A stretch of 64,000 nt of DNA from Lasiosphaeris hirsuta (lineage: Eukaryota > Ascomycota > Sordariomycetes > Sordariales > Lasiosphaeriaceae). Numbering within the stretch: position 1 is the first letter of the stretch; the number at the start of each line of letters is the position of its first letter. Below the pieces are notes generated by a model. The model had not been told where the DNA came from, ran no database searches, and was given only the letters and a program-made list of their open reading frames with translations. The translations under genes were made by a program, and so were the position numbers. Positions 31,679 through 41,236 of this stretch are shown here, piece after piece. The stretch is from contig JAUKUA010000006.1 of the NCBI GenBank assembly GCA_030549175.1, positions 3,286,001 to 3,350,000 of the forward strand. Direction: 5' to 3'.

Positions 31679-31706
31679 AAAAAAAAAAAAAAAAAAAAAA
31701 AAAAAA
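31679..31706. repeat. A28 homopolymer
   Basis: 28 consecutive A. It directly follows the telomere-like units. It might mark a retroposed RNA 3' end or be a simple repeat; no gene body was recognised upstream. Homopolymer length may be inexact. Confidence 0.85.
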
Positions 31707-32681
31707 TTACCGCGAGTAGGTGTAAATGGAGATCGTAAGGTCGGGCTTGTGGCGTTGATAACTAGCTAGCGAATTGACTAGATTCCGTACCCCCTTTTGT
31801 GTATGATGTACGCAAATGGCGGGCTTAACACCATGAATTGCGCCGGATTCGGACTATAGACAGTGGCGTAGCTTCGGGCGTAGCGAGTGGGTCCCCGCAG
31901 GGGCCACGCCGGAGGCGCTACCGGAGGCAAAAAACAGAGGAAAAAGGGCATATTTGGAAGCGTTGAGCCTGCCTGTTTTGTCTGCAGGCACCTTGAGGGT
32001 GCTTGGCAGGGGAACGACTGGCACGTGAGTGCGGGTCGCACTCACAAGCAGTTGAGTGGCTGGGGCTAGTAGGCGTGGCTGGTGCTTCGCGGGGTGCGCC
32101 ATGAGACTTTGCCCAATTAGCACGTCGAGTCGGCAGCCCAATCAGTTCCCGTTTGTAGTAGCACAGCCTCGCCCCCGCTTTTTTTTTGCCTGGAGTTACC
32201 CCTTCGATAGGCGCATTGGGGTCGTCCCCCGCGCAGAGCCCTGCCTGGCAGTCTCACTGAGCTGGCTGCTCGAAGCATCTGAACGTTGTCCGTACTCGTC
32301 GCCGCCAACTTGGGCTGTTGGCCTTGCGCAATGTTTCATGCTACGCTCCTGGGCTTCCGCCATGCTCATAGCTTTCTCATCAGCCATATACTCGAGGCTT
32401 GACTGCACTTAACCCCCTCATTTTCCTCCGGTAAGAGAGATTGGAGCGCTGCCGGAAGTTGCTCTCAGCTCCCGGATCATATCGCGCCACACCCCGAAAG
32501 TGAGCTCCCGTCGCGATTGAGCTCCTGTCGCATTCCCTCTCAACACATCGCTGTCGCGTCGCAACCCGCCGCTGTCATCCGTCTCTGCCCGCACGGCGCC
32601 GGAGCGCATTCGCAGCACAGACTAGATTCTCATCAGCCATCTCCATATCGCCGCGATTGCCAGGCACGGCCCGGGACTCCT

Positions 32682-33800
32682 ATGGGGACAAGCTGCAGCA
32701 CTTGCGCGAATGAAACTGGCAGCGATGGTCAAGAAACTCCAAAAGGACAAGCCGCCGAGCAAACCCCACCGACCACAGTACTTGACCACTTCCGCTCGCT
32801 CATGCCCATGCCCATGGCTGACATCCGCGGCAGGGATGGCGTCCAGTATGACGTAGTGGCCCAGTATGATATATTCGCCAGTCGGAGGCTGCTAGGTCGC
32901 CAGACCCGGTCCAAGTCCAAAACCCCCCCTGCCTTTAACTTGGCAGACCGCGATGCCTATGATAAGAAGCGCAGGGAGGTGTTGGGTTATGAAAGCGCCT
33001 TAGCGTTCGACCACCATTGCAAAGTCACAGCCCCGGAATGGGAAGTCAGGGCCAACGAAATTCTCCTAGAAGTGAAGAGGCGCGACGTCAGAGAGATATA
33101 CGATGCTGCCCCCCCGAGAAGGGGCTATGGGGGCCAGATGCATCCTCGTTTCTTCGGGGACCACTTCCTTTCCAATATCGACCTCATCGAGGACACGCGC
33201 CTCTTCGAGATTTGCCGGGCCATGCCCAAGGGTGCCCACCTTCACATACACTTCAACGCCAACCTTGTCCCCGGAGTGCTGATAAAAATCGCCAAAAAGA
33301 TGGAGCACATGTATATCTCGAGTGATATTCCCCTTTTGGCAACTGAAGGCAGGGAGGCATTCGACCTGTGCAAGATCCAGTTCAGCATATTAAATGCGAA
33401 AGCAGTGCAGGAGCAAGGCGGTGTGGGCAACATCTTTGACAAGGACTATAGCAAAAGGCGACCGATGCTGTTCGAGAAGTTTCGTCAGGACTTCTCAGAA
33501 CACTATGCAGCTGCTCGTCGCCAACTGGTAAACGGGAACTCGCCAGGAGGAGGAGAAACTGCGCAGGCGAGGAAGGTCTCACCAAAAATGAGCGCAGCCA
33601 CGAAAGCTGGAAAGAACTCATCCGAGGAAAGCGAGACCACGGAGGAAGGGGTAGACTTAGCACGACATCCAACCACGGAGGACAGACGAGGAGATGATAC
33701 CGTAGACCACTGGCTTTATGATAAGTTAGTCTTCTGCGAAGAGGAAACATACAATGCCCTCCAGACCGCCAACGGGTAAGTATCATTTCCGGCTTGACTG

Positions 33801-33831
<31 letters not shown>

Positions 33832-35022
33832 CTTGAGCTTCCGCTGATTGGTTTCTTCAGAGCATGGGAAAAGTTCAATGGCCGGACGCAAATGATGAAG
33901 GGTCTCTTCAACTACGAAACAGCGTATAAAGAATACACTCAGCTTTGCTTACAGGAGTTTGTCGACGACAACATTCAGTATGCTGAGATCCGCCCGAATT
34001 TCATGTCAACAAACCAGGTCTGGAAAGACGACGGCTCAACACGGATCGACAACTGGGGCATCATGGAGCTCATCATCAAGGCCTATGAGGCGTTCCAGCA
34101 ATCACACAAGCAAAGGGTCCTAAAAGGCCTCAAGATAATTTATTGCACGCCGCGGTCCTTCGACGCAGAAAAAGTCAAGGCATCTCTGGATGAATGCCTA
34201 AGAGTCAAGCTACAGTACCCCGAGTGGATAGCTGGTATGTCTACGGATTCCCTGGGATGATGCAATAAACATGCATTAATGATATTATTGTAGGGTTCGA
34301 TCTCGTTGGCGAGGAGAGCAAAGGTAGACCGCTAAAGGACTTCATCGAGGAGTTTCTTCAGTTCAAGAAGGATTGTAAGGAGGAAAAAGTGGACATCCCA
34401 TTTCTATTTCACTGTGGTGAAACGCTAGATATCGGGACCGATACCGATGAGAACCTAGTGGATGCGCTCCTCTTGGGTTCAAAGCGGATTGGGCACGGCT
34501 TTGCTCTGCCCCGACACCCTTATATTATGGAGCAGATGAAGAGGCACAAAGTCTGCGTCGAAGTCTGCCCCATCTCAAACGAGGTGCTCGGCCTCACACC
34601 GAGAGCGAACGGCCACGCCATGTTCAATCTCCTGGCCAACAATGTACACTGCACCGTCAGCACTGATAACGGAACTCCATTCAGGTTCGGCTCCAAATGC
34701 TTACCCCCACCCGCTATGTCGTTTCTAGCTACTTACTTACAGTCTCTTGTCCGATAGATCCCGCCTCTCACACGACTTCTACCAGGCAATGGCGGGGAAA
34801 TCTGATATGACACTCCACGGTTGGCGCCAGCTCATAGAATGGAGTTTAGAGCACTCGTGCCTGGAGGATGACCGAAGAGCCAAAATCCGCCAAGAGTGGG
34901 AGACCATGTGGCAGAACTTTTGCAAATGGATCGTGGAAGAATATGGCCCTTCTAACTCGTTTAGGGGGGAAGGACGCGGCCCTCCTGTCCCGTCCAAGGA
35001 AAGCGACTCAATAAAACGGTAA
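32682..35022 (+). CDS. Adenosine deaminase-related protein (ADGF/CECR1 type)
   Basis: Four exons, 32682-33775, 33861-34234, 34294-34684 and 34758-35022, giving 707 residues; all phases agree. Zinc-dependent deaminase of the adenosine/AMP deaminase superfamily, closest in layout to ADGF/CECR1. Metal and substrate motifs are GAHLHIHFNANLVP (His-x-His), FHCGET, RIGHGFAL and EVCPISNEVL, and STDNGTPF. The last stands where ADA has S-x-D-D-P: the metal-binding Asp is kept but the following Asp is Asn. LSHDFYQAMAGK and GWRQLIEWSLEHS close the domain. A Ser/Glu/Lys-rich insert (about 295-345) separates the N-terminal part. There is no signal peptide; instead the N-terminus MGTSCSTC fits N-myristoylation (Gly2, Ser6) with nearby Cys for palmitoylation. 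Intron 1 contains a T29 tract. Confidence 0.92.
33801..33829. repeat. T29 homopolymer inside intron 1 of the deaminase gene
   Basis: 29 consecutive T, 31 bases before the 3' splice site. It may act as an exaggerated polypyrimidine tract. Confidence 0.85.
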
Positions 35023-37415
35023 TGTTGGAGAGATAGGATTCCCGCATCGATATATTAGATATCCCCTCCCAATCCCCCCTTCTCTTCTACCGAGCACAGT
35101 GGCGACTTGGGTGCGGGAAAGACTTGCGCCTCCCCCCCCTGATGATGACGCATGGTTCCGTCAGGTTTTTAGGACTGCCCTTCAAAGGCGATCGGTTCAG
35201 ACAGAAGACATCTTCTCGAATGACACCATGGACGGTGGACCGGCGCTTCTATCAAGAGTCCCCTTTGGTGTCGCGAGGCTCCCGGGGATTTGGGGGTTGA
35301 CAGCATGGGCTGGGCTGACAAAAGGCGTTCCGGCACTCCGGCGTTTTGACGAAGCAACGCAGCAACGCAAAACGATAGAAGCAGGCACGAGGACACGGGC
35401 CTTTATGAGTTTCAATCTTTATTTGATATTTAGACCCATACTCCCACACTAATCTGTCGTGTCACCAAGAGCTTGATCTCGCTGTGCCCGACCTACTCAG
35501 CTCTCGGTGTCTGTCCCCTAACCAAACCCAACCAGGCTGTGGAAGCCCCAGAGCCTCGCCGAGCTCAGCCGGCGACCGAAAAGTTTCGTCGCCTCAATGT
35601 CCTGTCAAGGGCGCGGGGAAGAGGGGGTCGCTGCAGCAGGCGTTGCGTGCACCAGGGGAAGCTGCACAGCTGAAGCTGGGCGCGCCAACCGTCGGCTCAT
35701 GGTCGTTAGATGCTAAGGGATATGCGGACCATGGAGCGCCCCAGGCACATCAGCCGCGATCATCAGTCCAGCATAATTTTTTTCCTCCTCATGCTCTGCC
35801 TGCTGGGTCGCGCCTCGCGGGCGGAGGTCGGAGTTTTGAGCGCCATCACTGGAAACGCAGCTCGTATCATTGGCTTCTCCCATTACATACTACAATTGGT
35901 CTCGGCCAAACTTTTCGTGATTTGCACGTCGGTCCATCACGGCACCCCCAATCGGCCCTTACCCGTCCCTCCTCCGCTGCAGGCGCGCACAGAACCACGA
36001 ATGATGGGGAAAGATCCAGCGCCGAGCCCACCGCCCAAAGCCAAGGCAAGACTACTCCTGCAGCTAAGGCCGCAGCGGACAGCCCATTTGTTAGCAACAG
36101 CGTTGTTAGCAGCAGCGTCCTCACATTCCATCCGGTCCCATTTTCCATCCCGTCCGGAAAACAGGATCCCGCATCCGCACCCGGCCACAGCTCCCGCAGT
36201 CCGGCGCCGTCGGGTCCATGCTTACACCTCGCCGGACCCGATATACCGGTGTTCAATATTCATTGTTGCGACCGAATTCGCCGGCCCCAGACATGAATTT
36301 TGTCCCAGTTACCCCCGACTTGCGAATAGCGCAGGTTTCCCGTGTCTAAAACTCGTCCGACTGAAGAAATGTCGAATACGGGCCGGTATGTGACGGCAGC
36401 AGTGGGCGGTATCCATCCCGCTCATTCAGTCTGTTCGGCATTACTCCAGGGACCGAAAGTGGGGACGGCGGTGCTCTTTGTGGCCAAACAAAAATTCCAT
36501 TGCCAAACGCCCCGAAGTTGGGCCATTATTGCTCTTTCCACCGAGCCGAGCCGTCTGGCTGGGCCCACGTCGGCTACGTAATAGACTTTGACACGGGCCG
36601 GACCCTATGTGGGTCCGGTCAAAAGAAAGGAAAGGGGCCGCCGGGAGGCCCTTGTTGCTGCGCAACACGTGCCCCTGAACATGTTGCCAAGTATCGGTAG
36701 ACCGATCGTGGCTCGGCTCCGCTGCGGCGGACAATGTACGCTTCGTAACCACGAATGCCAATCGGGGGCACATTTACTCACTCAACAAGTTCTCAGCATA
36801 GGACTTTTTGCAGAACAATGTACTTGATCAAGTAGACTTGTGCCACGGAGTACAAAGCGTCCGCTCCACACCAAGACCAAAGGAAGGAGCAATGCCCACC
36901 TGGGCAAGACCATCTACCCACACATCCACAGGGAAGCCATCCTCCAGATCTTGCACATCCACTGGCTTTGACCGGCTTCATCAAAAGCCACGGCATCCCT
37001 AACACCGTGCAGCGGAACAAGTGGGTACACCGAGACTCGGTGCCGCGGGTTGGGGTGGGGGGGGGGAAGGGGGGGGAGTGGAGACGACAAAACACGAAAT
37101 ATCACAGTGGATGGCCGGCTGCGGCCACAGCTCTGCAAACCTTGAAATCAAAATTTAAACATAAAACTACCGACAACCTCTTATCCTCGGCAGCGGAGTC
37201 GATCGCGCTGCTGTAGGAGTGCCTTGCGTTTGTTTTTACGTACAACCACGCCTGGCGGGATACGTTTCAGTGTTTCTTTCGAGCTTTTTTTTTTTTTCCC
37301 CTTCATCCCTGCGGGCCGAGATCTGCTTCTCAGCGCTTCTCGCTTGTCGTTCGATGCGGCAGAGCCGCCTTGTGATGGATCAGGCAGGTTCATTATTCTG
37401 CCAATATTACTGTGA

Positions 37416-37435
37416 GTGTGTGTGTGTGTGTGTGT
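37416..37435. repeat. (GT)10 microsatellite
   Basis: Ten uninterrupted GT units. Confidence 0.85.
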
Positions 37436-39503
37436 ATCAGCCTCCACGTAGTGTACGTAGTCATTGTGGTATTCTCCCTATAATGTCGCGAACCTGGAAT
37501 GCAGCTGTCGCGACGAAGGATTCCGATGTCCTCCGTGCAAATGCTTCTATCCTCAGCTTGTCTACTTGAACAGCAGGCGAGGTGTCGCGTGGCTGTCCAT
37601 CAAATACCGCGGGCGCGCTGCGCAAAGCCTAGACTTCGGCGTGTGTTTCCGATTCCAAGGTGAGGCTGTCCAAATTCCAACCCGCCAGCCAACCCACCGA
37701 GTACAAGTCCCGGGATTGTCCGTGAGGGCACTTGCGGAGTCGGAAGAAGCCGGTGGAGCGCGGTGGACAAGCCCCATCGGCCGCCGCGGCTTCCTTCGGG
37801 AAAGCTTCCATAGCCTGCCCCGGCGACGCAAGGTGAGTGAGGACTGAGGATGCAAGGATCTTACGGCGGATAATATGGGTCGGAATTGTCGATCAAATTG
37901 CTGACTTGCAGCCAACATCCCCCGTGTCTTGCTTTGGGTGCTTGGTACACTTTGAGGTTGCAGCACCCATGGAAGCACCCTAGCACCACATCACTGCATG
38001 CACCTTGCCCATCTGTGCAGTGCTCTCAGCGAAAAAGGCCGCCGGTTCCGTGCTATTGGCTCCGACTATATCCGCCTTGAAGTCCGCCCTATGGCCTTAG
38101 GTGTCCAGGTCCTCGTTCAGGCACCAGCTGCGACGAAACCACCAATGCCACGATTTAATTTGCGTCTTGCATGCGCAGTAACGTACATGGAAAACTGTGG
38201 GGAGGCGCAATCGAAAGATGGGCTGCAGTATATCGGAGATGGGAGACACAGGAAGCCATTGAGAGGGCTTGAAATCGACTGAACTTTCAAAGACTCCAGC
38301 TGCCCTCTGTGCTGCGGCCCCGATAGGGAATCGCTTCAAACCAGCCGAGTGAGTCACAAACTCAATTGCGAGCCCCTGAAGTTGCGTCCCACCGTCCTGG
38401 TCCTGCAATTGGGCTCTTTGATTCGCCCGAGGCACTTCCCCAGGAAAAGCGAACATGCGGGAGAGGACAAATGTTCTCATGCTTTCTTTTCCTTGCTTTT
38501 TTTTCTCTCTGAGCTTCTTGTGTTGTGTTCGAGTAACATAGCTATGGCCGCGTTTTGGGCGCATTGGGTCAGGATCGCGCTGGCACATAGGGCTAGCCAA
38601 CGGCAGCCAGACGAATATGGGACGCTGTGCCCTATCAGATTGCCCCGCGGGATCTCTAAGGGATGGGCGATGAGCGGGAGGGTGGAAGACGGAGAGCGCA
38701 AAGTGACAGGTATCCTTGTCGACAATATGGCGGCTCTTCCTGGCCCTCTCGCTTTCGTAAGCCGTTGCGCGTTCGACGACGTCCTGAGGTTGTAAGGTTG
38801 CGGTAAAAAAAATAAAAAAAAAAAGTCCTAGCCAGGCAAGCCAGGACTCGTAGGCCTTGTCCCTCCACCAATAGCGCGGCGGGAGAAGGCCTAGGTGACG
38901 CTCAACGTGCGCCCAGGCACCAAGGAATCGGGACACCTGGCCGCAACGGGAATTCTCGCTGACGCTTGCATGGCGACGATGGACACGCGACCTCGAGACG
39001 CGGCGTGGAATCCCGCGTCTCGACAGGAGGTGCATTCGCAGACGTGGAAAGGACTGCGTGTTCCCCCAAGTCCCCCGAATATTGGGTTCGTAAGCCAATT
39101 CGCACCTTGCTCCTTTGCGCAGTTTCAACCGGACTGGTATTCCCCCAGAGTGGATCCTACAATTCACCCTAATTGGCAGGGGTCTACGCTAAACTGTGGT
39201 GGGGCGGTGCTTCTTCACCCTGGCAAAGCCTGTACAGAAAAATTGTCCGCTGGGAGCGTCTGCTAGCGGAGGGTACTGTGAGGATGGCAGATGGCAGCTG
39301 CGCAACCACCCCTAGATATCTCACCCATGTTGTTAGAGGACCGACAGGTGTCGCCCTGCAAAGTAGGAGCTGCGTTGTTGCTTCAACGGTCATCAGCCCC
39401 AAAGCGGTGGGAAGGAGGGCGGCTATGGTCTGCGAGAGGTTTGGCGAAGAGGGTCACTCCTGTCAGGCACCTTGAGTTTCTAGTACGAGCCTCCCAAAAT
39501 GTG

Positions 39504-39510
39504 TGACTCA
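39504..39510. promoter_or_regulatory. TGACTCA site upstream of cpc-1
   Basis: Perfect CPC1/GCN4 recognition element 241 bp before the first uORF of cpc-1, well placed for the autoregulation known for cross-pathway control genes. The match is seen; binding is inferred. Confidence 0.6.
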
Positions 39511-39750
39511 TACCTACCCTTTCCGGCTGGCCGTTCCATGGAGCGAATCAAACGGCTCCACAGCCTGCGCTGCCGCCTTGGGGGTACCTGTGTGCTCCCG
39601 TGTGTGGCCTGGGGCGCACACGCCTGCCCAGTTCGCTGCCTGATTAAAAAGTCCTCTGTCGCCCACTTTTCCGACCGGCCTCCTCCTTCCTCCTCTCCAA
39701 CCCAAAGCAAACACAACCGCACAACAGAATATACAAAGGCATCAATCAAG

Positions 39751-39759
39751 ATGCGTTAA
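39751..39759 (+). promoter_or_regulatory. uORF1 of cpc-1 (Met-Arg-stop)
   Basis: ATG CGT TAA with A at -3 (ATCAAGATG). A tiny uORF of this kind in a GCN4/cpc-1 leader normally lets ribosomes resume scanning after termination. Confidence 0.7.
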
Positions 39760-39978
39760 AGCACCCCCCGTCCCCGTTCTTTCCACGGCCACCGCCAAAA
39801 TTTCTTCCTCAAACTTCAAGACTCTCCCCACTCTCTCAACTCCTTCAGCTCTTCCTTCACCGGATGATCTGAACTTTAGCACTCTGCCTCCCAGCACGCG
39901 CTCCCAGTTCTCCCCCAACACCGCCACCATTCCCGTCCAAGACTTTCCAGTCTTCACCACGGATTCAACTCAGTCAAC

Positions 39979-40116
39979 ATGGCTTCCCTCCAGTTCCTCG
40001 AGCCTGCCGGCACCATCCGCGCAACATCTGCACCTTCAGCATTTGGATCTGCCTCCACACCAGCAAGACTTCGTCTTGTTCGATCAGCCGATCAAGCAAC
40101 AGCACCGTCAACCTAG
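39979..40116 (+). promoter_or_regulatory. uORF2 of cpc-1 (45 codons)
   Basis: ATG with A at -3 (TCAACATGG), 45 sense codons starting MASLQFLEPAG, stop at 40114-40116. It lies 219 nt after uORF1 and ends 349 nt before the main ATG. The tiny-then-longer uORF arrangement matches what is known for cpc-1-type leaders, in which the second uORF blocks translation unless Gcn2-driven eIF2 phosphorylation delays reinitiation. Alternatively its codons could be the true N-terminus if one base has been lost or gained (see findings). Confidence 0.65.
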
Positions 40117-40465
40117 CCGCTCTGTCTCGCAGCCTTCCACCAACGGGAGCGTAAATCAGACCAGCCAGCAACAGCAGCAACATCGTAACCAGCAGTTTTT
40201 TCAGCAGCAGGCCTCTTCGCCGTCTCTGCAGAACCAGCGAGTTGCAAACATAATCCAGGCTACAGGGCACCAAACGACTTCTTCGGCTTTCACCAATCGG
40301 TTTAGCTCTTCTGCGCAGAACCCGCATTTGCATCAGTTCTACGCTTCGTCTGCTCCATCTTCGTCCGCTGCTTTGAATCTCCACAAGCAGAACACACAGA
40401 ACCGGCCTCCGCGTCCGCCAGTTCCCAAGTTCTCGCAAAGCACGGGTAACATACCGAACGCCAAG

Positions 40466-41236
40466 ATGAATATCCAAGGTATGCACTGCTGGGACGACTC
40501 GTCTCCCTTGGCATCAAGCTCACAATCTTCTGCTTCAGACATGGACTTGGAAGACTTCACGGCGTTCGAGGGTGGGGCCTCTACCACGTCCTACTCTTCG
40601 CCAGCTCTTCCCAGCGTGTTCGACCTGAACGGCAGTGCATCCAGTGGTTCCGCCAACATGGGCACTGTGTCCCCTCATGACCTCCTGATCCAGGAGCCGT
40701 TCATGTCGGCACCAAACTCTTCTGTTCTCACGGACTTGACTTCGCCGTCTATATACGGAGAGTCGCCGGATTTCGACAGTTTTGACGTCTCTCCCAACTT
40801 TGGAAGTAATGATTTCGATGCTGGCGCCGGTGATGCTTGGTTTCCTCTCTTCCCTCAGAACACCACTCAGCAGGACTTTGCGAGAACCGCCAACGCGGAG
40901 AACTCTCCTGCTGAGAAGTCGGATGACCTGGAGGTGATCGAGCCAACATCGGGCCACCAACGCCGCAAGTCGGGAACCTCTCCCCCTTCCGGCCGTCATT
41001 CTTCTGTCGCTGGTGTCAACTCGCGTCGTCGCGACAAGCCCTTGCCTCCCATCATTGTGGAGGATCCGTCCGACACGATCGCCATGAAGCGAGCGCGCAA
41101 CACGCTTGCAGCTCGTAAGTCACGCGAGCGCAAGGCTATACGTCTGGAGGAATTAGAAGAGAAGATCGAGAAGCTGGAGGCAGATCGCGATTATTGGAAG
41201 AATCGCGCATTGGCACTTGGTGAGCAAAAGGACTAA
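40466..41236 (+). CDS. cpc-1: bZIP activator of amino-acid control, CPC1/GCN4 type
   Basis: From the first in-frame ATG (40466) the protein has 256 residues, close to Neurospora CPC1. The C-terminus is a bZIP: VEDPSDTIAMKRARNTLAAR, then KSRERK, then LEELEEKIEKLEADRDYWK as a short leucine zipper. The N-A-A-R/K-S-R pattern is that of GCN4/CPC1, which binds TGACTCA and switches on amino-acid biosynthesis genes during starvation. The centre is acidic and aromatic (DMDLEDFTAFEGG, PSIYGESPDFDSFDVSPNFG, DAWFPLFPQ), as expected of activation domains. Two uORFs and a TGACTCA site lie upstream, implying translational and auto-control. The same frame stays open, Gln/Ser-rich and without an ATG, for more than 700 nt upstream; a longer protein starting at a non-AUG codon or after an unseen splice cannot be excluded. 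Confidence 0.88.
   Translation: MNIQGMHCWDDSSPLASSSQSSASDMDLEDFTAFEGGASTTSYSSPALPSVFDLNGSASSGSANMGTVSPHDLLIQEPFMSAPNSSVLTDLTSPSIYGESPDFDSFDVSPNFGSNDFDAGAGDAWFPLFPQNTTQQDFARTANAENSPAEKSDDLEVIEPTSGHQRRKSGTSPPSGRHSSVAGVNSRRRDKPLPPIIVEDPSDTIAMKRARNTLAARKSRERKAIRLEELEEKIEKLEADRDYWKNRALALGEQKD

Larger units (their letters stand above)
30634..32681. other. Gene-poor island with telomere-like array
   Basis: About 2 kb. AT-rich to about 31.8 kb, then GC rises towards the adenosine deaminase gene. It holds the telomere-like array and A28 tract described separately. No gene seen. Confidence 0.55.
35023..39750. other. Long intergenic region upstream of cpc-1
   Basis: 4.7 kb without a gene I can support. 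Open frames here overlap each other on both strands and have random-looking composition. Visible simple features: a G-rich tract at 37053-37079, a (GT)10 run at 37416-37435, AATAAA-type A/T runs near 38810, and TGAGTCA at 38350-38356. The last ~250 bp are C/T-rich, like a fungal promoter and leader. Confidence 0.55.

Noticed and set aside
31679..33829. A28 and T29 tracts as inverted terminal ends of a 2.1-kb element
   Set aside because: The interval contains the intact start of the deaminase gene and no transposon features, so an element bounded by these tracts is not supported.
35484..36393. Two overlapping plus-strand frames (270 and 227 codons)
   Set aside because: They overlap in different frames, show no domain, and look like low-stop GC-rich sequence rather than coding DNA.
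38097..39167. 356-codon minus-strand open frame upstream of cpc-1
   Set aside because: Random-looking composition, Arg/Ser-heavy, overlapped by equally long frames on the other strand, no motif.
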